Shown: positions 12,130 through 25,884 of the stretch, in pieces
Layout of the letters: each line of letters begins with the position of its first letter
Position numbering within the stretch: position 1 is the stretch's first letter
Origin: Lottia gigantea
Taxonomy: Eukaryota > Mollusca > Gastropoda > Lottiidae
Length of the DNA: 64,000 nucleotides
Direction: 5' to 3'
NCBI RefSeq assembly: GCF_000327385.1
Contig: NW_008708430.1
Coordinates: forward strand, 99,520-163,519
Notes under the pieces: generated by a model
Told to the model about the DNA's origin: nothing
The model's input: only the letters and a program-made list of their open reading frames with translations
Database searches by the model: none
Made by a program: the position numbers and the translations under genes

Positions 12130-15100
12130 TCAGGTGTATATGTTTAACCAATCGTATAATCCACCATTGTCATCATAAGTTTTCATATTTGAAGATCTAG
12201 TGTCGATATGGTTCACATTTTCCGGATCTTGGTACCAGACTTGGATAAGACTGGCTAATAAGCCAGTATGAGCACCAAATTTCAATGCCACAGATAGAAA
12301 AACAACAACTATCAAATCCACTAAATCAACTTTTTAGGATAAACATATGTGGAAGTCAAAATCTCTCATTGAAATTAAATAATCTAGATTCCTCAAATCA
12401 TTAAGTCAATCATTAAACAGAGGAATCTATTCAGAAAAAATAAAAAATTTCTCTTTATGACTTCCCTAGTGGATATCTATTTAAACCATATGATACAAAA
12501 CCTTCCAAAGGTTAATCTCCTATGAAAAAGCATAATTTTTCATGACTTCTCTTGGAATGGATACAAACTTTGAGATAATGATTGCCATAAAACTTTCGAA
12601 AGATTAACCACTTATGCTAAAACAAATTTTTATCATGATTTCTCCTGAAATGCATACAAACTTTAAAATAAGGCATGCTGTAAAACTTTCGAAAGGTTAA
12701 TTTCCTATGGGAAAACGAAATGACTCTCCTTTGTCTTGGATACAAATCACGGTTCTGTTTTCCTCTGGAATGGATACATCTTGTCATGAGTAGAGACCAT
12801 ATGACATGCGATACAAATTTCGAAAGATTAACCACCTATGCTAAACCTACATTTTTCATGACTTTCCCTGAAGGGGATACAAACTGTAAGTAAGGATTGC
12901 TATAAAACTTTCGAAAGGTAAATCGGCCATGCCAAAACTTAATTTTTTTCATGACATGAACCATGAGTTAAAAAATGCATATACCGCGTTTATCAATTGC
13001 ACTTGTAAGTGCAATTTTAATTGACATAAAGGTCCTGTCACACCATGACGATTTAGCCAGGGTATGACGGTGTATCAAAATTATAAACAGCTATTAGGGA
13101 AAATGATAACTTAAATATCGGATACCCATGCACCATTATACGGTAACTTTTAAGTGAAAAGAAAAATAATATGTATGAACAAATCGTATAGAAATAAATA
13201 GAACGTTGGAACATGAAAGTTCGTCCATAAAAACTAAAAAAGGCCACGTACGTCCACTTACATTGGAAGTTTTGAGAGAATAGTTCATCTATGCTAGAAA
13301 GCATGCGTCGAGAATTTTGTTTAACTGCAAATGTTTGTACGTTTTCCCTGTACTACGGCGTATCAACGTGCTTCAGCGCTTTATAACTTATACAAAACTT
13401 ACAATAATAACCATTTGATCGACGTCTAACAGCGTATTCGACAAAATTTGCGACAGGGCCCTAAATAAAAACTATAGACGACCACAAAACAAAAAAAAAA
13501 ATTATTTTTATCAAATTAGCAATTCTAAAAGTCGAAGGTCGAGTTTTATGTCATACTGTTATGTTATTTATATACCTGTATAGGCGAGACAACGTTTATA
13601 TAACCCATGTTACGAAAAACGGGTCAAAAATTAGGCGTAAAATATCATATATGTCATAACTTTGAAAACCCAAATTTTCGGTGAAAAGCATATTAATCAA
13701 AAATGTGTATACATTTATAGCATGCATAAAAAAACAAGGAAAAAAATAGATATTATGACAGAATCCTATCGAAGGAAATAAGACATTAGAACATGTTTAA
13801 AAAACTATAGAAAAAATAAACCATAAATGACGAAAGTATAAAATATAGAAATAAATAGAAGGGAATGGAACATGTATAATAGAACTTCATTGATGAAATA
13901 AGGAAAAAAGGTTGTTGCGAACTCTATAGTAAGAAATAGAACATGAATGACGAATGCTGAAGAAAAAAATAGAACATGGTAGGCGAACTCTATAAAAAAA
14001 AAATAAAACATGGTTGGCGAACTCTATAAATAAAGAACACGATAAAGATGACTTTATTGATAAAATTGGAAAAAGGTGTCACGAACCCTATAGAAAGATA
14101 TAGAATATGCATGACGAATATAGAGGACGAACTATATCAAAAAATAGAACATGGATGACGAACTCTATAAAAAAAGAAAAACATGGATGACGAACCCTAT
14201 ACAAAGATATAGGACATGGATGATGAACTCTATAGAAAGAAATAGAACATATTGTATGATGCCCTTTAGATTTTTTTCCTTCGATAGGGTTCCGCCACAC
14301 ATGCTCTAATGCTCCATTTATTTCTATAGAGTTGATAAATAAGAACCCTATAGAAGGAAAAGGATCTAAAGAGCAAATAATCGAAGAAAGAAATGGATCA
14401 CTAGAACATTGTTTGCAGTGCTTTATGGAAAGAAATGGAATATTAGAAGTTAGACAGTTAGAGAAGCATTAGAGAATATATGAAGAACACTATAGAAAGA
14501 AATTGAACGTTAGAACACGTATGACGAAAAGAGACCATTCAGACATAGTAACAGATACTATTCAAATAAGAAGAACATGAAAACATGTATGTATCGAACT
14601 CTACAGAAATAAATAAAACATATATCACGAACCCTGTAGAAAGAAATAAACATGTATGATGGAACTTTATAGAAGGAAATTAACCATGAAAACATGTATA
14701 AAGAGTATGTATAATGAATCTTTATATAAAGAAATAGAACATTAGAACATGTATGACGAAGTGTATAGAAAGAAATAGAACATTAGTACATATAAAAAGA
14801 AATAGAACATGACGAGTATGTTTCATGAATCTTTACAGAAAAAGGTGGAACATTAGAACATACATGTATATCGTGGAATTCATTAGGAAATGTATCTAAA
14901 GAACATAATCGAACTCTATAAAAAGAAATAAAATATATATGACGAACGAAAAAGAAATAGAACATTTGAACCTGTATGACGAACTCTATAAAAAAAGAAA
15001 TGGAACATTTGAACCTGTATGAAAACCCTATAGAAAGAAATAGAACATCAGTACCTGTTTGACAACCCTATAGAAAGAAATAGACCATCACAACTTGTAT

Positions 15101-16954
15101 GACAACCCTATAGAAAGAAATAGACCATCACAACTTGTATGACAACCCAATAGAAAGAAATAAAACACCAGAACATGTATGGCCACCCTATAGAAAGAAA
15201 TAGAACATTTAAACCTGTATGACAACCCTTTAGAAAGAAATAGAACATTTAAACCTGTATGACAACCCTATAGAAAGAAATAGACCATCACAATCTGTAT
15301 GACAACCCTATAGAAAGAGAGAAAACATCAGAACTTGTATGACAACCCTATAGAAAGAAATAGAACATTTGAACCTGTATGACAACCCTATACAGAGAAA
15401 TAGACCATCACAACCTGTATGGCAATTCTATAGAAAAAAAATAAAACACCAGAACCTGTATGACAACTCTATAGAAAGAAATAGAACATTTGAACCAGTA
15501 TGAAGGACTCTATAAAAAGAATAAGAACATTAGAACATATAAAAAGAAATAGAACATAAAAGCATACCATATGTAGTGTTTATGACCGAAATCTAAAAAA
15601 AAGTATGAAAGTAAACAAAAGGAAAATTTGGGTCAAAATCAAAAGTTAACAACCATCTCCGAACCCTCCAAGTGGCGAAAAAAAATCTTGACGTGAATAA
15701 CCCAAACAATACAAGTAAAACCATATAAATAACAAACAAGATTTTTTCGAAGTGAGAAAACATGGATGTCAAGTCGACATAAGATATACTGAAACGATCA
15801 AGAAAACTGAGGAACTTACATAATTTCTACCCGCTTGTTTACTTCGTAAAACTGAACAAAACCATGTTTAAAAGCCCACCGCTTGAGCAAATACGCTATC
15901 ACGCACTATAGTATCAGTACCTCTTGCCACTTTTGAAATATATTGAAGCAACTAAAATGCATTATTAAACAAATAGATATACATGTAATATTTGATTAAG
16001 TTTTAAGCATAAAAAAATAAATAGATGAATGAAATTAAATAAATAGATGACCCAAATAAATAAAAGCATTTAACAAGTAATTAATTCTTGCAGCTTTATT
16101 TTACAATTATTACCCAAATTTGTCGTACTCAAAAAAAAAAAATAAAATAAAAATGAAGACAATGTTGTTAATTCCGCTATTTTTTAGTGATTACTCCCCT
16201 TTGATCGCTTTTAAGCAAACAAAACTTTCAGGCAGTAATTAGAAGCCTTGAACTTTCCAGTTATAATATCTTAATGAGTAATCGTAAAGACACCTAGCCC
16301 CACACACATAATACATTATAAGCGGTCTTCACCCGAAAACAAAATCTACCGTACCAACTTTCTTTGATTCTGATACAAAGGACATCTAACCTTGTTCCTT
16401 AACCGAAACGTAATTTAGCTGAAAATGGAAGAAAAAAATGAAATAATTCCACTCCTTCCGAAAGAAACCACAATAGACAGACTAGCCAAATCGTTTATGG
16501 TAAGTCATAAAAGATATCTATGGCATTTTGGATCATAAAGCTATGTTTTATTTCCCAGGTTATGTTAAAAGATTTTCTGGAAATAGCCCATCTTGGCCAA
16601 TGACATGTCTTGCTAACGAAACAATGTCACAATGTCACATGAAGGGTTTTTCTTTCTATCTCATTATTACATAAAGTAAAAAAGAAATTTGTGTCAATAC
16701 GTACCATATACCACCCATACACTAAAAGGAGAAAATTAAAATTAGTACACAAAAAACACACTAAACGATACAATTTGAGACACAAAAAAGGAACCAATCG
16801 TAATAACACTAGTTAATGAACAATAATTTGAAGAACAACAATATGAAGAACAACAATTTGTGGACAACGTTCTTACCTTCAAATCAACTTCACTACAAAA
16901 TACTCTAAACAAAGACAAAACAAACCACAAGACTACACAAGACTTCACGCTCAA
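12130..16954 (-). CDS. Possible four-exon gene for a small secreted protein of unknown family
   Basis: Built from splice signals. Exon 1 (16954-16877) encodes a convincing signal peptide, MSVKSCVVLWFVLSLFRVFC, and ends at AAG|GTAAGA. Exon 2 (15851-15820) lies between TTGTTCAG and GTAAGTTC. Exon 3 (13347-13262) lies between GTAGTACAG and GTAAGTGG. Exon 4 (12320-12130) follows TTGATTTAG and ends at a stop after DWLNIYT. The phases (0, 2, 1) fit and give 128 residues with no internal stop. The last exon starts with a hydrophobic stretch followed by a polar tail (VWYQDPENVNHIDT). I recognise no family. Introns are long and filled with minisatellites. Exons 2 and 3 are short and could be chance; exon 1 is the best supported part. 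Confidence 0.4.
12465..12960. repeat. About 90-95-bp tandem repeat, five degenerate copies
   Basis: Recurring elements ACTTTCGAAAGGTTAA, CCTATG..AAA and TTTTTCATGACTT..GGATACAAACTT repeat at about 12500, 12595, 12690, 12821 and 12912. It lies in the last intron of the candidate minus-strand gene. Confidence 0.75.
13790..15560. repeat. 40-bp minisatellite array, about 1.8 kb
   Basis: The cleanest part (15000-15490) is a tandem 40-bp unit: CCCTATAGAAAGAAATAGAC followed by CATCACAACTTGTATGACAA. From 13800 to 15000 the same words (CTATAGAAAGAAATAGAACA, ATGACGAAC) occur in looser order, so the array is old at its left side and more homogeneous at its right. No coding potential. Confidence 0.9.
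16425..16499 (+). CDS. Candidate first coding exon, unknown product
   Basis: ATG-initiated 25-codon stretch starting MEEKNEIIPLLPKETT and ending at a strong donor (TTTATG|GTAAGTC). I could not find following plus-strand exons, and it lies inside intron 1 of the opposing candidate gene. It may be chance. Confidence 0.2.
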
Positions 16955-19900
16955 ACCTTACTGTACTGTAATTTTCACATGTCTTCCCTTGCAAGTACCG
17001 TCTTAAATCGACAACTGAGCCACTCTATACCGACCTTGCAGAAGCCACCGTCTTTATGATATTCAAGTATACCAAGTTCCTATTCTAAACAAAGCACCCT
17101 ATTGCACCGTTGTTTTGCAAATTCTTTTACCTTTTGATGAACGACGGTTGCTATTTTTCTTCCATGCTTATTTTGAGGTGGTTACGTACCTTCTTCATTC
17201 TTGTTTTAACGAGAAACGTTTCGTAATAGATGACATGTATACGATTGACACAACGTTTAGACAATATTAACAAATAACCCATAAAATATATATTGCAATT
17301 TGATTATGAAAAAAATATATATATTATATGTTGTATGTTTGATATTATGAAAGAGGTTATATATTCGTTATGTATTATTGCATGCTTTTCCCTTACCAAT
17401 ATATCGCTGTTCAGTTTCATTTGTGAGTGTTGTTTATTTGTTTCCCCATTCCCCCTCAATTCACCAATAATTTAGTATATAAAAATTAAAAAAAAGAAAA
17501 ACTGGAAATTTCAGATCTTCGATTTTGAAAATTGCCTAAACCAATTATTCACTGCTAGCTTTACAGTAGGCCTACACACATTACATCGAATCAGTCTGTT
17601 TTTGTAACGAGCATCAGGCTCAAATTCTTGTACAGAGAAGCAAAGCCTGTTATTCACTCCAATAAGTTGATCTTTTGGTACAAAAATCCAGTTTTTGATC
17701 TGTATGTTGGTTAAAAGGGTTACCTCAGTTGTGCCCACTTCTTGCTCCTCTTCCGATCATTCACGACCCATTATGCGTACTTCCTCTACTACATTGGTAC
17801 TAATAATAGATTAATGTTCACTCGTACCATGTTACCCGCTATAGTTAGGGATTGTGTTCATATGAAAAGCTTTACCCACAGTTCGTATTCAACCCCGTGT
17901 TAACATCTTCATAATACCGTCTACAGAGGGATAATACTTCTTGACAGACCACAATGATCCAAGTATTCCCGATACTGATATTTGATTATACTGAAATTTC
18001 GTACAATCAAAAAGTGTTATCACTCTTGTATTCAAGGCGTTATGAGAATTCTTTGGAAGCTAGAGACCCCATTGAGACCAGCAAGCAAGACCTGATATAA
18101 TGTCCCATGTCAACCACTTACTTGGCCTACCTTGAAGGGGATGACCTATTTTACCTTTAAAATAACGTTAATTAATAAATAGGTTGAAAATAGGGAATTG
18201 AATAGTACATTCGTTCATTCGACGTCCTATTGAAGATGTTTTTTGACATAATGTCCATATTCATGCGTCATTCCCTTTAACGAGTTGAGGGTGCAGCGTG
18301 AAATTTTTGTCAAAGATACCAGGAAGTTCAAATCCATTTTTTTAGCTTCGTTTAAACTACAAGATTCACATCTCATCAATGGAATGACACTGAATCGACA
18401 TAAGCGAGGTAAGTAACATGAAATGAACGGGGCTTATAAATCTCTATGCAAAGGTCGCATTTCTAAGAGTACTCTCATGTACGCTGCAGTGCGCAATTCA
18501 AAAATTGAGCGATATCATTGTAGAAGAAATAATTCAGGGGAAAAACAGAATTGAAACACGTGTCATGCAAAATGGACTTCTAAAAACGAAACTCTCATGC
18601 CGTGCACGTTAATAAAATAATTTGTCCAGATGCATGCAAAGGACTTTCGTGGTAGGTAATGCCAAGCAAAATTCTATATTATGGTACTGGTCACGTATAG
18701 TTTACATTATTTGACTTCAACAAAAGCTATTTAAATGCCTTGATTTGTCTAGTCGATGCTTGCTCGATGCAGAAATAGTTTTGTGACTCTTTCACAAGAA
18801 CACAGAAACACATATAGAATCGTGGTTGGCATTTCCACATGATACGTAGGATCGAATTTGAACTATTTGAAATCTGGTACTCATGACTCCATTCGCTTGA
18901 AGGTGCTATGAATTATTACACCATCAAGATCGAGCTTGTATTTTACTCATTTTGGAGGGTCTTCCATAAGATGTCAAGTAGCTCATATCCCTTCCATGGA
19001 TTTGCTAGCAGCCTGAAAGTTCAATAGTATACCTGAGTGGATGTATCGGATTTCCAGCAAATTAAAGGGTGGCGGGAAAATATGGAATAAGCCAGGATGA
19101 ATGCAATCGTTAGAAATGCATAATATAACTTTCATTCTTAGAGCGCATTCCTTCTAAGTCTAGTCAATTCAAGCAAACAAAAGAAGCTTTCTAATAGAGT
19201 AACTACGAGCGTCACACGAAGGATATTACCTCAGAGATCTGTGTCAATCCTGGTCACGTGCTGGATCAGAGGGTGAAGGCATTGCGATCATTCCTGGAAA
19301 ACTCATGATTGTAAAAGAAAAAAAAGAAACAACATGCTTATCATGCCTAAAACAGTCACATTATCAACATGGCAATGCATTGCTATCAATTAACATAACA
19401 TTGTCTAATTATGTACATAACAATAATTCTCTAAATTAACATAACTCTTAAAACAACATAACAATGAAGCTAAAGTACTCTAATTTCAAAATGAATATAA
19501 CAAACAATAACAAAACGTGTGATATCCTAACAATACGTCATATAAAACATTGCGTATCGAAAAAATGCGACTTTATTAAGTAAAATTTACATGGGAAAGA
19601 ATTCTGAATTGCATTAAAGCTACACAAACGTTTTAGCTTTGGAATAAATTCTGAATGATTAAAACAAGATAAACAAAATAATTCCATAGAACGCTCTAAA
19701 ATTGACGTTCAAATGACGTAGCTTAGAACAAAGTAAAATGTAACTATATTCTATTGCCTTATGTGTGACTTAATAAAATTAGAATAGACGGTATCATAAT
19801 TTCTTTTGCAACAAATAACATGCATTTTGACACTTTTAACTTTAACTTAGATAGAAATATACAAGTAACAATAAAGTGCCAATTGAAATCTAATTTGTAA

Positions 19901-21535
19901 CTGAAATTATTTACAAAATATTGTTTAAAAGATATTTAGAAATGAAAGCTGCATACCAAAAGAAGCCCATAAAACACAAGTCATATATCATGGTCTCTTC
20001 GTCTTTGATCTATAATATCTTTTTATCGAACGCCTTAATTGATTCAATTCCAACCACCAAAAACGTAAAGATAACTACGTGAAACATTGCAGTATCACCA
20101 ATTATCGGATTAAGGCGAATGCAGTATTATTGTTCTTAAATCAAATGGTTTACTCAGTGTTCCACGTTAGTTTTAGTACATTTTGGGAGAAATCAAGCCT
20201 TTCTTGTAACATTAACGCTGCCATCTGCATTAAAATGTTCCTCGTTTGCATGTTGCCTTTCGTTCCAAATTCACATGTTGAGCCCCTGAAAATTTCGTTA
20301 ACATGGAACACCGACAAATCCTAACAATGAATTTAAAACATTCAAAGAAACTTAACTAAAATAAAGAATAACTTGAATCACAAAGCAGCTTCAGCGTCAA
20401 AAACTCTCACTAAGTTGTAGAATTAAATCACCAACCACCCTTTATACATATATTATACATATAATTTGTGTCTTGCCAAATTTATGGATTCTTTAAATAA
20501 CAAAGAGGCAAAAATTCCATTGCGACCACGCCATGTCATGTACAGCGAATAAGTCATTAGTCATCTCATGTTTGCGATTTGGAGATACGTTCGGGTTTAA
20601 CAGAGTTTTTTTAGACTGTTTATGTCTATTGGAGAAATTGATATTTTTTCCCCATCTCAATTGCAATTACAACTGCCATTTAAGTCAAAGACTTTTTTTG
20701 AGTCCGATTTATCTTTAGTGTCGTCGACAAATCAAGAAATAATTACTATAGATTAAACTGTAAGCTGCTGTTTTTGTGGTCGAAGGATCACAGGATGAAG
20801 ACTGAACAATACAAAAGTATATTTTACCAAGTGGCCAAGTTTTCGCCCTATACAGTATAAAATTATACAAAATCTAAACTATAAATAAAAATGATATATA
20901 ACAAATTGTATAAACAATATATACAAAACAATAAAACTCAAAGGATAAAAAAATACATATGAAGAAATAAGGATTTTTTTTCTGAAATAAAGTACTTATA
21001 TTTTCTGTCACAAATATAAGAAATCCGAATGTAACTACCACTGCAGCATTTACATAATATGAATTTGCGCCAAAATATTTGGTATGTACTCGGTATAGCG
21101 AAACTAACTCTATTTGAGCTATCGCTATCCCATAATTCGTTACGTTATCAAAAAACGGGTTTTGTATGATTGGTTAAAACTAACGTCATTAGAACATTTC
21201 TATGGTAGAAAACTTGTTAGATTACGAAAAGTATCAGAAAACACAAAAAGAAACAAAATTGTAATCTAATTAAAATTAGTAAACGACATCAGTGCTATCT
21301 TTATGACAGGGGGCGATCAAAACCAATCTCAAATTTGCGACAGATAATATGTTATATTTCTTATACTTACTTTTTTTAAATTGATTTTTCTGAAATGAAA
21401 CTGTTTATCTCCAAATATTATTGTGGGTGTGGCAATCAAAATTAAATGTTAACGCATTCCTAAGAGATCAATGACAAAAAAATAGTTATACACATAAATA
21501 AAGCACGTAACAAAATTCATTCAGGACATTTAGAC
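16955..21535. other. Intergenic with one orphan exon-like patch
   Basis: AT-rich. Apart from the minus-strand patch at 17580-17699 (separate entry) I see no gene. Short open frames have no domain or splice support. Confidence 0.5.
17580..17699 (-). pseudogene. Orphan exon-like patch, unknown protein
   Basis: After a CATACAG acceptor at 17700 the minus strand encodes about 40 residues of protein-like composition, with NWIFVPKDQL and RLCFSVQEFEPDARYKNRL. A possible donor follows near 17580. It may be one exon of a real gene or a decayed fragment. No neighbouring exons were found and the family is not recognised. Confidence 0.25.
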
Positions 21536-22868
21536 CTAAACTCGTATTTCAACATGATCAGTATCATTAATGCCAGAGTCAAAAGATCTATATTCACTGT
21601 GTTCTTTGTGTAAGTTTGTTAATGAACGAGAAGCCTTGGTAGTTATCGTCGATTCCGCTGCAATAGATTTGTGGCTCCTGATAACTGAGGCCTTCTGAAC
21701 GTAACTGCTGACTTCCATGACGTTGGTATTTTGTTCAGGTCGCTTGTTTTGTAAGTTGGATATGGATTTCGACACCTTCGTATGTGGTACGTCGTTATCC
21801 GATGAATCTGCGTACATCTCCGTTTCCGATACAGAAAAATCACTTTCTTCGCTGGAGCTACCACTGTAGTAATTGCTTCGTTGCCATTTTAAATCTTCGA
21901 TGGTTTCATTAAGGTTCAGTAGTTGTTTCATCAGGGTAAGGTCTTGGTCCATCAAAGAAACCTAAGAACGTTATAAAAAGCTTTTTGATAAGAGATCATC
22001 CTATGCTGTAGGCAAGTCTTTCGGTTTTTCAAATTGAATTTACAGAAATTAAATAATTTTATACAACATGCTTTCTACAAAATCAATAGTGCTTTCAGTC
22101 GAATTTTATGCATATAATTACTCATTCCAAAATAGGAATCAGAGCATTGTTCTTGTTTTAAAAAATGTATATTTGTACCAAAATAACGTCCGTTGAGACT
22201 TAGTGACATTAAAACTCCTTTTCGGAGACAATTTACGTCTCGTGTGGACCACAGTTTAATATTTTACGAGGCTTAAACACCAACTGATATGCTAACGAGC
22301 AATCGAATAAAATATTTATCCCCAAAATGATATATTATTCACGGAAGGGATAATTTTCTAAACCCCTTCGCTCCCAATACCTTAAATGTATTACCTTTGC
22401 TGACAATGGACATTTGTGCCAATGTTTTAGATCCGATTCTTTGATATTGAAATGTTCAAGATAAACAATAAGGCCCAGTTCAATCTCTTATTGCACGATC
22501 CTAAGTTAGGTTGGGTAGAATAGTTAGTTGTAAAGGTTACGTTTCCATATAAAACTTAATGAAGAAAACTCTTTACAATACATTGAATAATATCCGGTCG
22601 ATCTGACGTTTATTGTGTTGGAACTTACCATTTCTTCTCGTAGTTTATCCATGGCTTCATTTATTCCCCATCGTCGTTTAGTAGAAGTATTTTCTTTCTT
22701 TTCTGTGACCCTTTCTTGGATTTTGACTTTCATGCTGGCAGCGGCTTCAACTCGTGAATTGTAAAAATGTCTACAGGCGTTGGAAAGCTCAATAGAAGCT
22801 GTATACTTATCTGATATCTCAAGTGAACTTCTATCAGATGCCCCCCTTCTTAAGATGGGGGTTTCCAT
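21536..22868 (-). CDS. FAM167 (DUF3259) family protein
   Basis: Two minus-strand exons, 22868-22629 and 21961-21536, joined in phase 0 (GAAATG|GTAAGTT and TTCTTAG|GTTTCT), give about 221 residues. The junction region WGINEAMDKLREEM / DQDLTLMKQLLNLNETI matches, from memory, the conserved core of vertebrate FAM167A/B (GSIDEALAWLRKEL / QDQQLARQLMRLRGDI). This is an alpha-helical, coiled-coil-like segment spanning the splice site. The C-terminal half is low complexity, Ser/Glu/Asp-rich (SGSSSEESDFSVSETE). I chose the ATG at 22868 because an acceptor-like TTTCAAG lies just upstream and the ORF track start lies before it. The cellular role of the family is not well defined. More 5' coding exons are possible. 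Confidence 0.65.
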
Positions 22869-23889
22869 GCTGCTTCTTGAAATTATCACAAAAATGGGTT
22901 AACGTCTAACTAATGATCAGTGATAAAAATAACCAAACAAACCGATGAAGGAGAAACCTGAACGGTTGAAATCCAACTAAGAGGAAACTAAGGGAATAAT
23001 TAATCACAATCTATAAGTATAAATATCACAATTATTGAGTTGATCACAAAATCAAAAATATCACAAATATTAAAGCATCCAAAACTTGATGTTCGCTAGG
23101 GACAAGTATCTGACTACTGAAGCCTCCGTAACAATAGCTACAATAACTTTAACGTTGTGAAACAATTCCCCACTGTTTCTTTAGCTTGGGTGACTAGAGG
23201 CAAAGGTTTATTGATTGGCAATTGTTTACACCCTAGATGTAAACAAACAAAAAGTGTTCCTTGTGTATTGGCCCGTCTTGTAAATAATAAATTACAACGT
23301 GCCTTGAACATTTCGTTATTGTCAATAATTCCCAGCTGGAATTTTCGTTTTTTTCGTGAAAATATGTATGGTTAAAATTTGACACTGTTTGAGTCTGCAT
23401 GAAAACGTCTATATATTTAATATCTTGATGTGTTCTATTTTTAGGAACTTATGACCCCTTCTTCGGGAAGTGACCTGAGGAAATATCAGTTTAAAGTTGA
23501 CATTATTTGAATAAATCACTCTTTATATATCATAAACCGTTTTGTCTTAATTTGTGAAAAATTTGGTGATATTCGTTCCAACGAACGTTTTAAGACGAAA
23601 ATTCAAAATCATTTTGCTTTCCCACCCTGTTAGAAATGCATGTTGGTGGAGGAGCACCGAACTATTTTGAATCCCTTTTTAAGAATTTTAGTCAAATTTT
23701 GGCATTATAAGGTTGAAAATTGTTCGAAACTAGCGAGCTACTCCTATAATAATAGGCTGATTCCACTATCCCTTTCCACTATTGTCCCTCATTGTGTACA
23801 TTACATGGTTTCGTCCTTCTTCATTATCCCAACCAATAGCAGAAACTCTGCTTATCCATTTTAAAAACTTTTATAATCTTAACCTTTAT
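22869..23889. other. Intergenic, nothing recognised
   Basis: Upstream region of the FAM167-like gene. No ORF with support; the sequence becomes repetitive towards the satellite at 23.9 kb. Confidence 0.5.
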
Positions 23890-24950
23890 ACAAAATCTTT
23901 AGGTACTACCTAACATTTATACACTATCACCTTGTACAACTCCCGTTTATATACAATATCCTGGAACTGTCTAACCTTTATACACTATCACCTTGTACAA
24001 CTACCATTTATATACACTATATCCTGGTACTACCTAACATTTATACACTATCACCTTGTACAACCACTATTTATATACACTATCTCCTGGTACTACCTAA
24101 TATTTATACACATTGTACTACCACCATTTATATACAATATCCTGGTATTGCCTAACCTTTATACACTATCACCTTGTATATACAATATACTGGTACTACA
24201 TAACCTTTATACACTATCACCTTGTACAACTACCATTTATATACAATATCCTGGTATTGCCTAACCTTTATACACTATCACCTTGTATATACAATATACT
24301 GGTACTACATAACCTTTATACACTATCACCTTGTACAACTACCATTTATATACAATATCCTGGTATTGCCTAACCTTTATACACTATCACCTTGTATATA
24401 CAATATACTGGTACTACCTAACCTTTATACACTATCACCTTGTACAACTACCATTTATATACAATATACTGGTACTACCTAACCTTTATACACTTTCACC
24501 TTGTACAACTACCATTTATATACAATATCCTGGAACTGCCTAACCTTTATACACTATCACCTTGTACCACCACCATTTATATACAATATCCTGGAACAGC
24601 CTAATCTTTACACTTTAACCTTGTATAACTACCAATATATACAATATCGTGGAACTGCCTGACATTTATACACTATCACCTTGTACCGTCTAACCTTTTT
24701 ACACTATCTTCTGGTTCTGCCTAACCTTTATACACTATCCCTGGATCGCTCTAACCTACATATATTATCTCCGGGTACATCCTAACTTTTTTACCTAACC
24801 TTTATACACTATCACCTTGTACCCCTACCATTTATACACAATATCCAGATATCCCTAACCTTTATACACTATCTTCTGGTACCCCTGACATTGATACACC
24901 ATCTCTCAGTACCCCCGAACTTTTTACACTAACTACAGGTTAACCTTAAA
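23890..24950. repeat. Minisatellite with 109-bp higher-order unit
   Basis: Words CTTTATACACTATCACCTTG, TACAACTACCATTTATATAC and AATATCCTGGTA..GCCTAAC alternate through about 1 kb. In 24113-24440 a compound 109-bp unit, made of a long and a short monomer, repeats three times almost perfectly. Flanking monomers are more diverged on both sides. The overlapping open frames here are products of the repeat. Confidence 0.92.
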
Positions 24951-25725
24951 TCCGTTACTTGGTTATACATCACCTTCTGATATACTCTATCCACCACAAA
25001 GAGTTAAAGAGCAATTGAATACTTTGTAACTAAGAGTCTATGTAAAACTGATTTGACTAGAGACATCGTCAAACTTCAAATAGGACATAAAATGCAATTT
25101 TTTTTTTACACTAGGATAATGTTCAGGAAAATACGTGGTGCAGAGAGAATCTAATTTCGATCCTAAAAAAAGTCTACCTCTTGTCAACGACATAAAACTT
25201 TTTGCATCAGTTTGAAGTTTTGGGTTGTTAACAAATTACGATTTTTTCGAAACCCAAAGGAAGATGATTCACGAACTTTTGATTTTTGTGGTAAGTCAAC
25301 ACAGTTATAAAAAAAATATGTGTGAATAGATGAAAGTAACAGTGTTTTTTGTGGGGGAAAATATGCATTTTCGAGATATCTCTTGGCGAGTAAACTAACA
25401 TACCAGATGGAAACAAACGTGATTTTTTTTCGCTTGAAGTCAATCAATGTCCACATTGTTTTAACACCTCGAATTCGACTCTTCTTGAATATCGAATTCT
25501 TCATTAAGAAGAAATATCATATAAAGAAAATAACCACAAAAATTGAGAGTATTGACATTTTCAGTCAGTAATGTCAGCTTCCAAATATAAATCGACGTGG
25601 CACAATTTATTAGTCATTCCAACAGGGGATTCAAAATAGTTTTTGTTGGTCTTCGTGTATCGGAATACACTTTTGGTATCATTGGTTGGGATAATGCCAA
25701 ACTAGACCAAAAGAGTATCCATTTA

Positions 25726-25884
25726 CAGTGGCGGAACCAAAGAGGGAATGGGCAGAGGGGGCAACCGCCACCCTCGCAGTCCCGAATTAAAGTATTTCGG
25801 GCATAACTCTCAAAACTAGATTAGAAATTCGGGCAATCTCAGATATTTCGCCCTCCCTCGGACGTCAATCTGGCTCCGCCACTG
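25726..25884. mobile_element. hAT-type MITE, 159 bp
   Basis: Terminal inverted repeats start CAGTGGCGGAACCA on the left and CAGTGGCGGAGCCA on the reverse complement of the right end. They are flanked by an imperfect 8-bp target duplication (TCCATTTA / TCCAAATA). TIR type and 8-bp duplication fit non-autonomous hAT elements. No transposase. Confidence 0.75.

Noticed and set aside
23932-24543. Four overlapping plus-strand ORFs (YTISWYYLTFIHYHL type)
   Set aside because: Overlapping frames of the 109-bp satellite, shifted by exactly one unit.
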